Assembly: GCF_008107725.1 (NCBI RefSeq)
Contig: NZ_VIRN01000061.1
Coordinates: 496,001-560,000 of the forward strand
DNA: 64,000 bases
DNA from: Marinobacter sp. BW6
GTDB taxonomy: Bacteria > Pseudomonadota > Gammaproteobacteria > Pseudomonadales > Oleiphilaceae
Reading direction: 5' to 3'
A program made the position numbers and the translations under genes. Of this stretch, positions 45,057 to 54,429 are shown piece by piece. A model generated the notes under the pieces. That model was not told the origin of the DNA. It searched no databases and saw only the letters and a list, made by a program, of their open reading frames with translations. Each line of letters starts with the position of its first letter. The first letter of the stretch is position 1.

Positions 45057-46313
45057 TCATCGGATGGCCAGCAATTGCTGAACTTCGTCGACCCGGGCCC
45101 TGGCCTCCGTCAGAAGCTGTAAACTGCGTGAGGCATTGAGTTCAAGCTCGCCCAGACGCCGATACGCCGGCACCTGGTCGAACGGGGGCAGCTCGGCATT
45201 CTGGCTGGAACCGATCATCGAATGCAATTGCGCCACAATGACCACGTCCACCAGTTGCGGCGACGTCTCACGGCATTCATAGCCCCAGTCCTCGGCGTGG
45301 CGGATCGCCTCAACAAATGCCGACGGGAACGACCAGTTTTCCAGTACCGCCGTGCCCACCTCCGCTCTGAGCTCGCTGATTGCGTGACTCAGATTGGCCT
45401 CATCGGCAAAGAGATTCACATGGTGCTCTGCTTGAACCAGGATCGGGACCACGCCGATATCGTGGAGTAGCCCCGCCAGCAGTGCCTCCTCCGGATTCAG
45501 TTTGGTGGCGTGGTCCGCAAGCACCCAACACAGAGCCGCCACCTCCCGGGAGTGCCGCCAGAGTTTTTCCATTTCTTTCTGCAACGACGCCTGACGGGTT
45601 TTGAATACCTCCCGCATGGAAAACACCGTCACCAACTGCCGGGTGGTACGCATACCCAGACGGACGACTGCCTCACGGACATTCCGGACATCACTGAACC
45701 CACGATACAAAGGACTGTTGCAAGCGCGCACAAGCTTGGCCGCCATGGCCGGATCCGCAGACACCGCCAGGGCCACCTGGTCCGCCGTCGACTCTTCACG
45801 ATCCACCGCCCGCCGGACCTTCCAGGCCACATCCGGCACACTGGGCAGCTTCACCTGGTTTGATCTCAGCTCCGAAAGGAACTCCATCAGCAGATGGTGT
45901 TCCTCGCTCTCAATCCCGCCGCTGCCCTCACCGGAATCCATTTCAACCTGCTCCACCGGTGCCGAACGCAGCAGCTGATTCAGAATTTCCTGTTCGACAA
46001 CCAGGAACTCCGAGGGTTTAACGGCCGTTACGTGGTACATCCGGGGCTGGAGCCGAGCAATCGGATTGTGCGCTTTCTCCGTCTCGGCTTCGATGATCGA
46101 CTTGCGACCATCCAGGGACTCCAGCTCCACCTTGCCGGCAATCAGAAAGAAGTCGAGACCATCCCGAACACCGCGCTCCAGAACCCGCTGCCCGGGCCCA
46201 TGGGTCCGACGCTCTGCTCGGCTGGCGAGCAGGACCAGCTGGTCATCCGTCAGTCGGTTCAACGGCTGAAACTCTTTAAGACGACGAAGCGGCAGGCTTT
46301 CCTGGCCAGCCAT
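45057..46313 (-). CDS. HDOD signalling protein with N-terminal cyclic-nucleotide-like domain
   Basis: A 418-residue protein. Residues about 12-115 resemble a cNMP-binding beta roll (LNRLTDDQLVLLASRAERRTH region and GKVELESLDGRK), followed by an HDOD domain (about 150-350) with LPSVPDVAWKVRRAV, ACNSPLYRG and LLHDIGVVPIL. HDOD proteins lack HD-type hydrolase activity and act as signalling scaffolds in motility, biofilm and c-di-GMP networks. AAGGAG is seven bases before ATG 46313, so I prefer it to ATG 46319. It may be co-transcribed with the LON gene, 52 bases apart. Confidence 0.85.
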   Translation of the reverse strand: MAGQESLPLRRLKEFQPLNRLTDDQLVLLASRAERRTHGPGQRVLERGVRDGLDFFLIAGKVELESLDGRKSIIEAETEKAHNPIARLQPRMYHVTAVKPSEFLVVEQEILNQLLRSAPVEQVEMDSGEGSGGIESEEHHLLMEFLSELRSNQVKLPSVPDVAWKVRRAVDREESTADQVALAVSADPAMAAKLVRACNSPLYRGFSDVRNVREAVVRLGMRTTRQLVTVFSMREVFKTRQASLQKEMEKLWRHSREVAALCWVLADHATKLNPEEALLAGLLHDIGVVPILVQAEHHVNLFADEANLSHAISELRAEVGTAVLENWSFPSAFVEAIRHAEDWGYECRETSPQLVDVVIVAQLHSMIGSSQNAELPPFDQVPAYRRLGELELNASRSLQLLTEARARVDEVQQLLAIR

Positions 46314-46472
46314 AGGCATACTCCTTGTCGATTCAAACCTGAAGAATAGTTGGCAACTCTGTTACCTATTGTAAACAGAGCCCCGGAAAACAACCATGCG
46401 CCTCGAGTCTAATCTGGTATCCTCTGTTTTTTGCTTATCGTCACCAGGTAACAACAGAGAGAACAGAACACC

Positions 46473-48308
46473 ATGCCTCAATATCGTTCGCGGACATCCA
46501 CCGCAGGCCGCAATATGGCCGGCGCCCGTGCCCTTTGGCGCGCCACCGGTATGAAAGACGGGGACTTCGGCAAACCGATTATTGCCGTGGCCAACTCCTT
46601 CACCCAGTTCGTGCCCGGTCACGTGCATCTCAAAGACCTCGGCCAGCTGGTGTGTCGCGAAATCGAGGCTGCCGGAGGCGTAGCCAAGGAATTCAATACC
46701 ATAGCAGTAGACGATGGCATCGCCATGGGCCATGACGGCATGCTGTACTCCCTACCCTCCCGAGAAATCATCGCGGACTCTGTAGAGTATATGGTGAACG
46801 CCCACTGTGCCGACGCCCTTGTATGCATTTCCAACTGCGACAAAATTACTCCGGGCATGCTAATGGCCGCCATGCGCCTGAACATTCCCACGATTTTCGT
46901 GTCCGGCGGACCCATGGAGGCGGGTAAAACCAAGCTGTCCGAGCACAAGCTGGACCTGGTGGACGCAATGGTCATTGCCGCGGATCCCAACGCCTCCGAT
47001 GAACAAGTGGAAGAGTACGAGCGTAGCGCCTGCCCCACCTGCGGTTCCTGCTCCGGCATGTTCACGGCCAACTCGATGAACTGCCTGACCGAAGCCATTG
47101 GCCTGGCGCTTCCGGGCAACGGCTCACTGCTGGCCACGCACGCCGATCGAGAACAACTGTTCCTGAACGCCGGTCGACAGATTGTGGAGAATGCGCGCCG
47201 CTATTACGAGCAAGACGATGCCAGCGTACTGCCTTTGAGCATTGCCTCGACGGCAGCTTTTGAAAACGCCATGGTCATGGACATTGCCATGGGCGGCTCA
47301 ACCAACACCATCCTCCACCTGTTGGCGGCAGCCCAGGAAGGTGGTGTTCCCTTTACCCTGAACGAAATCGACCAACTGTCACGCCGGGTCCCGCAGCTGT
47401 GCAAGGTGGCACCCAATTCGCCCAAATATCATATGGAAGACGTGCACCGGGCCGGCGGCATCATGGGCATTCTCGGTGAGCTGGAACGGGGCGGGCTGAT
47501 CAACACCGATCTTCCCACTGTGCACAGCAAGACCATGAAAGAGGCCCTGGAGACCTGGGATATCATGCGATCGCCGACCACCGAAGTGGTCGAATTCTAC
47601 AAAGCCGGACCAGCTGGCATTCCCACCCAGACCGCATTTTCCCAGAGCACCCGCTGGCCAACCCTGGATGGTGACCGGGAAACCGGCTGCATCCGCTCAG
47701 TTGAGAACGCCTATAGCTCTGAGGGCGGTCTGGCGGTGCTTTATGGCAACATTGCCCTCGACGGCTGCGTGGTTAAAACCGCGGGCGTGGACGAAAGCAT
47801 TTTTGTTTTCGAGGGCAAGGCACGGGTCTTCGAGAGCCAGGATTCTGCAGTAGCGGGAATTCTCAGTGATGAAGTGAAATCGGGCGAAGTGGTGATTATT
47901 CGTTACGAGGGCCCGAAGGGCGGGCCCGGCATGCAGGAAATGCTTTACCCGACCAGTTACCTGAAATCCAAAGGCCTCGGGAAAGATTGCGCCCTGCTGA
48001 CAGACGGACGTTTCTCCGGAGGCACCTCCGGCCTGTCCATCGGTCACGCATCGCCGGAAGCTGCCTCCGGCGGGGCCATTGGTTTGATCGAAAATGGCGA
48101 TACAATCCGTATCGACATTCCGAACCGGAGCATCAACGTTGGACTGGACCAGCACGAGCTGGATCGTCGCCGTGAAGTCCGGGACGCGAAGGGCTGGAAA
48201 CCGGACCTGCCCCGGGACCGCAAGGTCTCTGCCGCCCTGAAAGCCTACGCGTTACTGGCCACGAGTGCCGATAAGGGCGCCGTTCGGGATCTCGAAAAAC
48301 TCGACTGA
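46473..48308 (+). CDS. ilvD: Dihydroxy-acid dehydratase
   Basis: A 611-residue Fe-S dehydratase for branched-chain amino acids and pantothenate. Cluster cysteines are visible in [10 protein letters not shown] (C122) and [18 protein letters not shown] (near 195), and the C-terminal [16 protein letters not shown] block is intact. Length fits the IlvD group. It stands alone between an oppositely oriented gene and a bidirectional terminator. Confidence 0.97.
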   Translation: MPQYRSRTSTAGRNMAGARALWRATGMKDGDFGKPIIAVANSFTQFVPGHVHLKDLGQLVCREIEAAGGVAKEFNTIAVDDGIAMGHDGMLYSLPSREIIADSVEYMVNAHCADALVCISNCDKITPGMLMAAMRLNIPTIFVSGGPMEAGKTKLSEHKLDLVDAMVIAADPNASDEQVEEYERSACPTCGSCSGMFTANSMNCLTEAIGLALPGNGSLLATHADREQLFLNAGRQIVENARRYYEQDDASVLPLSIASTAAFENAMVMDIAMGGSTNTILHLLAAAQEGGVPFTLNEIDQLSRRVPQLCKVAPNSPKYHMEDVHRAGGIMGILGELERGGLINTDLPTVHSKTMKEALETWDIMRSPTTEVVEFYKAGPAGIPTQTAFSQSTRWPTLDGDRETGCIRSVENAYSSEGGLAVLYGNIALDGCVVKTAGVDESIFVFEGKARVFESQDSAVAGILSDEVKSGEVVIIRYEGPKGGPGMQEMLYPTSYLKSKGLGKDCALLTDGRFSGGTSGLSIGHASPEAASGGAIGLIENGDTIRIDIPNRSINVGLDQHELDRRREVRDAKGWKPDLPRDRKVSAALKAYALLATSADKGAVRDLEKLD

Positions 48309-48330
48309 ACATTCCGAACCTGAACCAACA

Positions 48331-48367
48331 AAAAAGCCCGGCAGGGAATCCTCGCCGGGCTTTTTTT
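48331..48367. terminator. Bidirectional terminator after ilvD
   Basis: AAAAAGCCCGGC and GCCGGGCTTTTT form a stem around an 11-base loop, with a T7 tail on the plus strand and A-rich flank giving T on the minus strand. It serves ilvD and the converging gene. Confidence 0.95.
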
Positions 48368-48383
48368 GTTCAGGAAACTCGGA

Positions 48384-48803
48384 CTACCAGAGCGACCAGC
48401 CGCCATCTTCCTCTTCTTCGATGGCGTCGTCCTGCTCAGGCTCCGGGGCCGAGGTTTCTGCCGCGGAAGAAGCCGACTCCTGAGCCGGTGCGGTGCTGGA
48501 TGCGGTGGACTGTGATGGCGCCGAAGCGGCAACCTGGACGGAGATCATGCCCAGGGCTTCTTTGGTAGGATCGTCCAGGCTACCGGTAGCCTGAAGACCG
48601 TTATCCTGTTGGAACCGGGTCAGCGCGGACCGGGTTGAGTCATCCATCTGCGGGCTGACATTGGTAATGTCGTACCCTGCTCCGTAGAGCGCATTCTTGA
48701 GTGCAACGATCTCATCCGCGAAGGCCGCAGGGGCAAAGCCCAGTGTGACCGCCAATCCGGCCGCAGCGGCCAGGCGTCCCAGTCGGGTAGTTGCTTTTCT
48801 CAT
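48384..48803 (-). CDS. Exported peptidoglycan-binding-domain protein with acidic tail
   Basis: A 139-residue protein with a signal peptide (cleavage after AFA, about residue 29) and one peptidoglycan_binding_1-like repeat (EIVALKNALYGAGYDITNVS through STRSALTRFQQDNGL). After it comes a Ser/Ala/Gln-rich linker and an acidic end (EPEQDDAIEEEEDGGWSLW). Such proteins sit in the periplasm next to murein; no catalytic domain is present. Start at the second Met (48803) gives an ordinary signal peptide. Confidence 0.72.
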   Translation of the reverse strand: MRKATTRLGRLAAAAGLAVTLGFAPAAFADEIVALKNALYGAGYDITNVSPQMDDSTRSALTRFQQDNGLQATGSLDDPTKEALGMISVQVAASAPSQSTASSTAPAQESASSAAETSAPEPEQDDAIEEEEDGGWSLW

Positions 48804-48926
48804 GGTACTCACCTGCTTAACTCCTGATATCTCACCGATATCCGTTTCTTTCTTGTTATGTGGTGCCTATCTCCACAGGCTGGGGCAAACGATTAAAAGA
48901 CTACCATACTTTCGTCGCATGTCGCC

Positions 48927-50042
48927 TTACCGGACATCATGCCCCGATTCCTGGCTCTGCCCTCGCGCCTCATCGTCGATACTGACCGGTAGGCGGTGGG
49001 CCTCCTCGCTGAACTCACGGATAAAAATCCCCCAGAAAGCCATAAAGAGCGCCGCCACCAATGGCCCCATCACAAATCCGTTGATGCCGAACATGACGAT
49101 GCCACCAAGGGTCGACAGTAGAACAATGTAGTCCGGAAGCTTGGTATCCCGACCAACCAGTACCGGACGCAGCAGGTTGTCCGCCAGCCCGATGACCACC
49201 ACGCCGAAGGCTGTCAGTATCGACGCCTCGATCACATCTCCTACCGCCGCCAGGTAGATGGCAGCAGGCACCCAGACCAGCGCGGCACCCACCGCAGGCA
49301 GAAGCGATACAATCGCCATGACCACCCCCCAGAGCAAAGCGCCACTGATTCCGAGAACCCAGAAAATCAGCCCGCCCAGAGCCCCCTGGATGATCGCGAT
49401 CAGCAGGTTCCCCTTGACGGTAGCGCGGGTCACCTCCGCAAACTTGGCAAACAGCAACCGCTCCCGTTCGTCTCCGAGTGGCAGAGCCCGGATAATAAGC
49501 TCTACCAGCGCATTGCCATCCCGCAGCAGGAAGAACGCAAGATACACCATCAACGCCAGGCCCAGGAAAAACTGGAAGGTATTCTGGCCCACGCCCAACG
49601 CCTGCTTACCCAGGAACTGGCTTCCTCCAACAAAAATGCTCACCGCCCGGTCTCTGAGCTCGGCAAAGCTGATATCGAACTGCGCAAGGAACGCCTGAAT
49701 AGCAGGAAATGACTGGTTGACCCGATCTATGTATTCCCCGGGCCGTATTTCACCGCTCTGGATTTGTTGATAAAGCGCGACGCCCTCGGCCACCAGTGAA
49801 GTCACCAGAACCAAAACCGGGATGACCACGATAAACATGCAGATGCACAGGGTGATCAGAGCATTCACATTGGGCCTGTCCCCCAGTTTTCGCACTAGCA
49901 ATTGCTGCACCGGGTGGAAAATCAGGGCAATGGCGACCGCCCAGAATATGGGCCCGAAGAAGGGTTTCATTAGAAATACAAAGGCAAGGGAAACGCCGAC
50001 CAGCAACGCCAGAAAAGTCCGTGTTTCAAGTTTTGCGTACAT
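48927..50042 (-). CDS. AI-2E/PerM-family membrane permease
   Basis: A 371-residue protein of the AI-2E exporter/UPF0118 family, with about eight membrane segments: two near the N-terminus (about 10-45), one near 65-85, and the rest between 150 and 330. ADNLLRPVLVGRDTKLPDYIVLLSTLGGIVMFG is split by the family's signature near residue 285-315. Members transport varied small molecules or sodium/protons; export of autoinducer-2 is only shown for TqsA. No luxS is visible. Divergent from the small gene at 50170. Confidence 0.9.
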   Translation of the reverse strand: MYAKLETRTFLALLVGVSLAFVFLMKPFFGPIFWAVAIALIFHPVQQLLVRKLGDRPNVNALITLCICMFIVVIPVLVLVTSLVAEGVALYQQIQSGEIRPGEYIDRVNQSFPAIQAFLAQFDISFAELRDRAVSIFVGGSQFLGKQALGVGQNTFQFFLGLALMVYLAFFLLRDGNALVELIIRALPLGDERERLLFAKFAEVTRATVKGNLLIAIIQGALGGLIFWVLGISGALLWGVVMAIVSLLPAVGAALVWVPAAIYLAAVGDVIEASILTAFGVVVIGLADNLLRPVLVGRDTKLPDYIVLLSTLGGIVMFGINGFVMGPLVAALFMAFWGIFIREFSEEAHRLPVSIDDEARGQSQESGHDVR

Positions 50043-50169
50043 AGTTTATGCGGTTCCCTGATGTTGGTTCTGCAATTTACCGAGCCATTCTACCCTACCA
50101 CGCTGGCGTGGCCACTGTAGCTATCTTCGGGTTATAGTGGACGGTTGTTGATCAACTAATAGACAGGTC

Positions 50170-50520
50170 ATGTTGTTGGAACTGGAAACCTTCACCATAG
50201 AAACAGCCCTGGATGCGGCCACAGAGTTGCGCAAGGTTCTGGCCGCCAGAACTCACCGACGCAAGGTGATGGGCCAGGAAGTCATGGTGCCCGGTCAGCT
50301 CGGCGAGGCCCTGCAGCTGCCACGGATCATCAACCGACTTCAGAGCAAGCAACAGAAGCAACGGGAACTCGGCCTCGAAGACTTTCAGGAGCTCTGGCCT
50401 ACACTGTCGCCACAGACACGGGAAAGAGTACTGCAGGCCATAGGCTGGTATGACCCCAAGGAGCTTGACTGGGATGACAAGCGCTCCAATCGCCGGCCAC
50501 TGGTCGATCCTGACGGTTAA
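50170..50520 (+). CDS. Hypothetical protein, 116 residues
   Basis: A small soluble protein, rich in Gln, Arg, Lys and Leu, predicted mostly helical (for example IINRLQSKQQKQRELGLEDFQELW). No signal peptide, membrane segment or known motif. The ATG at 50170 follows AGACAGG. A 10-bp palindrome, GTTGATCAAC (50147-50156), lies just upstream and might be an operator. I do not recognise a family. Confidence 0.6.
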   Translation: MLLELETFTIETALDAATELRKVLAARTHRRKVMGQEVMVPGQLGEALQLPRIINRLQSKQQKQRELGLEDFQELWPTLSPQTRERVLQAIGWYDPKELDWDDKRSNRRPLVDPDG

Positions 50521-50595
50521 GCCGTATAACAGCGGCATCCCGACTTTGAAATGTCATACTTGGCCCATATGTTGGGCAGTATCAGGAGGATATTT

Positions 50596-50844
50596 ATGAC
50601 TGAACAACAGCAATACACAGCGCTTTTGGCCGAGGGCAGCGCGGTACCCACCCTGCTTTGCGGCCACTGCCACTCGATTCTCTCCAGGGCCCGGATTTTC
50701 CGGAACCAAGGCAGCCAGAACCAGAACACGGAATGCCGGACCATCGGCCTCTGCTCAGCCGACGATTGCGGCGCCGTCAATTGTTGCGACGGGGCTCTGG
50801 CCCGCGTTGACAACCCCGAGCGCCTATTCGGCATTGCGTCCTGA
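50596..50844 (+). CDS. Cys-rich small protein, probable zinc-binding
   Basis: An 82-residue protein with seven cysteines (22, 25, 47, 53, 58, 63, 64), beginning the cysteine part with CGHCH. The pattern CxxCH plus C/C pairs suggests one or two zinc sites, but I do not know the family. AGGAGG six bases before the ATG at 50596 makes this start firm. It lies 75 bases after the preceding small gene and may share its transcript. Confidence 0.6.
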   Translation: MTEQQQYTALLAEGSAVPTLLCGHCHSILSRARIFRNQGSQNQNTECRTIGLCSADDCGAVNCCDGALARVDNPERLFGIAS

Positions 50845-50990
50845 TTCAAAGCGGCAACGCTCTGTTACGCAACTCAAACACACAAATTTTCCATCTGCTT
50901 TATCCTGATCTTTGACGATTGTATTAGGGCGTTCTTATCACTGAATGCCCCCGGCAATCACGCAACCAATCAGTCAGGACAGTCGATGGC

Positions 50991-51890
50991 ATGCGTATTC
51001 TGAGAACCGATGAAGCCCGCTTCGCAGGTCTTCCGGATTACCCCTTTGCTCCACACCATCTCGACGTAGAACCCGGGCTCCGGATGCACTATGTTGACGA
51101 GGGCCCGCGAAGCGCTTCGCCGGTCCTCATGCTCCATGGCGAGCCATCCTGGTCCTACCTTTACCGGCACATGATTCCCCTGGTGGCAAACGCCGGGCAT
51201 CGGGTGCTGGCTCCCGACCTTGTCGGCTTCGGCAAATCGGACAAGCCGGCGTCGGTGGCTGACTACAGTTATGGCCGCCACCTGACATGGCTGGCCAGCT
51301 GGCTGGAACAGCTCGACCTCACCAACATCACCCTCGTGTGCCAGAACTGGGGGTCATTACTGGGCCTGCGACTGGCAGCGGAACACCACCAGCGCTTTAG
51401 CCGCATCATTGTGGGGAATGGCATGCTGCCAACCGGCGAAGCGGCTGTGCCTGCTGTCTTCTCGATGTGGAAGGCCTTCGCCACTCACAGCCCCTGGTTC
51501 CCGGTTGGACGCATCGTACAACTGGGCACTGATCGTACCCTGAGCAAGGCAGAAATTGCCGCCTACGAGGCCCCTTTTCCATCGGCGGACTTCAAGGCGG
51601 GCGCCAGAGCGTTTCCAAAGCTGGTTCCGACCGAACCGGGCACGCCGGACAGCGACGCCAACAAGGCCGCCTGGCAGGTTCTGGAAAAATGGAAGAAGCC
51701 GTTCATCACCTGTTTCAGCAGTGGCGACCCAATTACACGGGGCGGCGACAGGCATATGCAGCGCCGGATTCCCGGCGCCCACGGCCAACCCCACATTACT
51801 CTTCGTGGCGGGCATTTTCTGCAGGAAGATTCACCGGAAGATTTCGCCCGCATCATCATTGATGCCCTGAAATCAGAAATGGCGGCCTGA
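50991..51890 (+). CDS. Haloalkane-dehalogenase-like alpha/beta hydrolase with Asn at the nucleophile position
   Basis: A 299-residue protein of the HLD-I type. HGEPSWSYLYR is the oxyanion and halide-side segment, Asp246 (SSGDPIT) is at the acid position and H275 (GGHFLQED) is the base. The nucleophile-elbow segment, normally VQDWG, reads VCQNWGSLLGL, so Asp is Asn119. Ester formation would fail unless Asn is deamidated, as reported for an engineered DhlA variant. Otherwise the protein may bind ligand or be inactive. Start ATG at 50991. It converges with a thioesterase gene. Confidence 0.85.
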   Translation: MRILRTDEARFAGLPDYPFAPHHLDVEPGLRMHYVDEGPRSASPVLMLHGEPSWSYLYRHMIPLVANAGHRVLAPDLVGFGKSDKPASVADYSYGRHLTWLASWLEQLDLTNITLVCQNWGSLLGLRLAAEHHQRFSRIIVGNGMLPTGEAAVPAVFSMWKAFATHSPWFPVGRIVQLGTDRTLSKAEIAAYEAPFPSADFKAGARAFPKLVPTEPGTPDSDANKAAWQVLEKWKKPFITCFSSGDPITRGGDRHMQRRIPGAHGQPHITLRGGHFLQEDSPEDFARIIIDALKSEMAA

Positions 51891-51903
51891 GCCGCCATTT
51901 CTC
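51877..51903. terminator. Hairpin terminator overlapping the dehalogenase-like stop codon
   Basis: AAATGGCGGC (51877-51886) and GCCGCCATTT (51891-51900) form a perfect 10-bp stem with loop CTGA, which contains the TGA stop. T-rich bases follow on the plus strand. The converging gene ends three bases away, so it may serve both. Confidence 0.55.
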
Positions 51904-52692
51904 CTACCCAAACACGGTTACCGTCTGGCGACTCAAAGCCACCAGCTCGCCTTTGGCGGTCCAAATCCCTGCCTGGGTGTGGCCGTACCCGGCTCCCGCC
52001 TGGTCTATCGAGACCTTGTACAACAGCCAGTCTCCCGGCTCCATAACGGGCCTGGGATGCACAATATCCAGCGCCCAACTCAGAGAACTGGTCCTCACCC
52101 GCTGCTTCACATACGGCAGGACTGCAGGCGGCCAGGCATCAACCAGGGCAATGATATGGGAATCGGAAAAGGTCTCCGGAGGCGTCCGAAACTGCATCCA
52201 GCCACCAAGCTCGCGGCCACCCTTACCACTGAACGGCAGGTTACCGAAGGCCCAGCGCATCTCGATCTGCTGAATAAATTCCGGGGTAACGCCTTCGATA
52301 TAATCCAGCCCCATGCACTGACTGACCGGTGTTGCTTCAGGTGCCGGAAGGGCGGCCACCTGTACCTCCGACTCCCGATCTCCGCCAAAACTGGCCAGGC
52401 AGACCAGCCGGGTTTCTCCTTTCTGGACAATGCGCCCCTGTACCTGACTGACCGCCTTACCTTCGCGCAGAATCTCCGCCTCAAAGCTGGCAGGCTCCTC
52501 CGGCTCCACCGGCCCCACAAACGATACCTGCAACGACCGCATGGCACGGCCCTCGGCAACAAGCTTTTGCATGCGTTCAAACATCAGTGCTGCCGTCAAA
52601 CCACCAAACGTGGCTCTACCCTGGGACCAGCTCCCAGGCATAACCAGTTCCTGGCTTTCACGGGCCGCCCGCAATAATTCGTCAAAGGTCAT
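51904..52692 (-). CDS. TesB-like acyl-CoA thioesterase (double hotdog)
   Basis: A 262-residue protein of the acyl-CoA thioesterase II/4HBT_3 group. The N-terminal hotdog has WSQGRATFGGLTAALMFERM, with RATFGG in the substrate site, and the C-terminal hotdog contains LDIVHPRPVMEPGDWLLYKV and QAGIWTAKGELVALSRQTV. It would release free fatty acid or CoA from acyl-CoA. No operon partner is seen. Confidence 0.82.
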   Translation of the reverse strand: MTFDELLRAARESQELVMPGSWSQGRATFGGLTAALMFERMQKLVAEGRAMRSLQVSFVGPVEPEEPASFEAEILREGKAVSQVQGRIVQKGETRLVCLASFGGDRESEVQVAALPAPEATPVSQCMGLDYIEGVTPEFIQQIEMRWAFGNLPFSGKGGRELGGWMQFRTPPETFSDSHIIALVDAWPPAVLPYVKQRVRTSSLSWALDIVHPRPVMEPGDWLLYKVSIDQAGAGYGHTQAGIWTAKGELVALSRQTVTVFG

Positions 52693-52828
52693 CTCATGTT
52701 CCTGTTAGCAACCTATCGGGATAGTTACGAAGACTGCCCAAGATCGGACGGCAACGCAATGGCAAGTCCCCGGCAACTACCTACAGCCATGCCAGGTTTT
52801 TTGCGTATTAAAGCAGCAACAAAACCGC

Positions 52829-52834
52829 TATAAT
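52829..52834 (+). promoter_or_regulatory. Probable -10 box of the DEAD-box helicase gene
   Basis: A perfect TATAAT lies 57 bases before the start codon, followed by GC-rich ACGCGCAC. No good -35 is seen at the ideal distance. The roughly 50-base leader could allow cold-shock-type control, an inference. Confidence 0.4.
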
Positions 52835-52891
52835 ACGCGCACATCATGCATTGCCCGGCAATGCTCTACCTCCCGAATTCCGAGTGAATCA

Positions 52892-54421
52892 ATGTCTGAA
52901 TTGTCCTTTGCCGAACTGGGGCTTGATCCAGCCGTACTTGAAGCTGTATCCGCCGTTGGCTATGAAACCCCGTCTCCCATCCAGGCCCAGGCGATACCCG
53001 CGCTGCTTGCCGGTAACCATCTGCTGGGCGTTGCCCAGACCGGAACCGGTAAAACCGCGGCGTTTGCACTGCCTCTGCTGAGCCGGATTGACGCCTCTGT
53101 TACCGATCCCCAGATTCTGGTTCTGGCGCCAACACGGGAACTGGCCATCCAGGTGGCCGAAGCCTTTACCACCTACGCCAGCAAGTTCCGTAACTTCCAT
53201 GTTCTGCCGATCTACGGCGGTCAGGATTTTTACCCCCAGATCAAGGGTCTTCGCCGCGGCGCCCAGGTTATCGTGGGCACGCCGGGCCGTATGCTCGACC
53301 ACCTGCGCAAGGGCACGCTGAAACTCGACAGCCTGAAAGCACTGGTTCTCGATGAAGCCGACGAAATGCTGCGCATGGGTTTCATCGACGACGTGGAAGC
53401 GATTCTGGCGAAGACGCCAGAGAACTGTCAGCGCGCCCTGTTCTCGGCCACCATGCCGCCCCAGATCAAGAAGGTTGCCCAAACCTATCTTCGCAACGCA
53501 ACGGAAGTGAAGATCGAGAGCGAGACCCGCACTGTTGAGCGAATTTCACAGTTCGTGTTGCCTGTCTATGCTGAGCGCAAGCTGGATGCCCTGACCCGCA
53601 TTCTGGAAGTTGAGCCGATTGATGCCGCCATTATTTTCGTGCGCACCAAAGCGGAAACCACCATGCTGGCCGAAAAACTCTCGGCTCGGGGCCATGCAGT
53701 CGCGCCCCTGAGCGGAGACCTGAATCAACGCCAGCGGGAACAAACGGTTGAAGACCTGAAGCGTGGCAAGAAAGACATTATTATTGCCACCGATGTGGCA
53801 GCGCGCGGTCTGGACGTGTCCCGTATCACGCACGTCATCAACTACGACGTGCCCTACGACACTGAAGCATACATCCATCGGGTTGGCCGTACCGGTCGTG
53901 CCGGTCGCGAGGGCAAGGCGATCCTGCTGGTAACACCCCGCGAGCGCAGTTGGCTGAGAACGCTCGAACGGGCAACGAACTCGCCGATGGAAGCTTACGA
54001 GTTGCCATCGCCCGTCGAGCTCAAGAAAATGCGGGAGCAGCAGTTTGAAACCCAGCTGCTGGCGTTCGCCGAAGACAAGAAGCTGGCCAAGACTATGGCC
54101 CTGCTGGACGAGATTGCCGAACGCAATGAGATGGATATGGCCATGGTAGCCGGCGCCCTCGCCTGCTGGATGGAAGCAGCTCAGCCAGGCTCCCTGCCGT
54201 TGGAGCAGCCGGAGGCTTTGCCAACCGTGTCGGCAACACCTCCTCGCCGTGATCGCAAAGGTGGCGGCGGCCGTCCAGGCGAGAATCGCAAGGGCCCGAA
54301 AGGCGGTTTCAAGAAAGGTGGCCCGAAAGGACGTAGCGGTCCCGGTGGCCCCGGTGGTCGCGGTAAGCCTCCCGGCAAGGGCGGCAAGCCCGCAGGCAAG
54401 CGCCCACCTCGCCAGGCTTAA
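52892..54421 (+). CDS. DEAD-box ATP-dependent RNA helicase (DeaD-like)
   Basis: A 509-residue RNA helicase with all motifs: Q (GYETPSPIQAQAIP), I (AQTGTGKT), Ia (PTRELAIQ), II (DEAD), III (SAT), V (ATDVAARGLDVS) and VI (HRVGRTGRAGR). The DeaD-type region after the core (about 365-440) is present, but the RNA-recognition domain of E. coli DeaD is replaced by a Gly/Lys/Arg/Pro-rich tail (445-509) for nonspecific RNA binding. It should unwind rRNA or mRNA structure. Its stop overlaps folA's stop inside a palindrome. Confidence 0.93.
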   Translation: MSELSFAELGLDPAVLEAVSAVGYETPSPIQAQAIPALLAGNHLLGVAQTGTGKTAAFALPLLSRIDASVTDPQILVLAPTRELAIQVAEAFTTYASKFRNFHVLPIYGGQDFYPQIKGLRRGAQVIVGTPGRMLDHLRKGTLKLDSLKALVLDEADEMLRMGFIDDVEAILAKTPENCQRALFSATMPPQIKKVAQTYLRNATEVKIESETRTVERISQFVLPVYAERKLDALTRILEVEPIDAAIIFVRTKAETTMLAEKLSARGHAVAPLSGDLNQRQREQTVEDLKRGKKDIIIATDVAARGLDVSRITHVINYDVPYDTEAYIHRVGRTGRAGREGKAILLVTPRERSWLRTLERATNSPMEAYELPSPVELKKMREQQFETQLLAFAEDKKLAKTMALLDEIAERNEMDMAMVAGALACWMEAAQPGSLPLEQPEALPTVSATPPRRDRKGGGGRPGENRKGPKGGFKKGGPKGRSGPGGPGGRGKPPGKGGKPAGKRPPRQA

Positions 54422-54429
54422 GCCTGGCG
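54410..54429. repeat. 20-bp perfect palindrome containing both converging stop codons
   Basis: CGCCAGGCTTAAGCCTGGCG is a perfect palindrome. The central TTAA holds the helicase stop (TAA, 54419-54421) and, on the other strand, the folA stop (TAA, 54420-54418). Confidence 0.8.

Noticed and set aside
46373-46428. Possible attenuator upstream of ilvD (AACAGAG/CTCTGTT then T-run)
   Set aside because: The loop is over 40 bases and no leader peptide rich in Ile, Leu or Val is visible.
50517-50849. Minus-strand frame opposite the Cys-rich gene
   Set aside because: The plus-strand gene has AGGAGG and a coherent Cys pattern; the opposite frame has neither.
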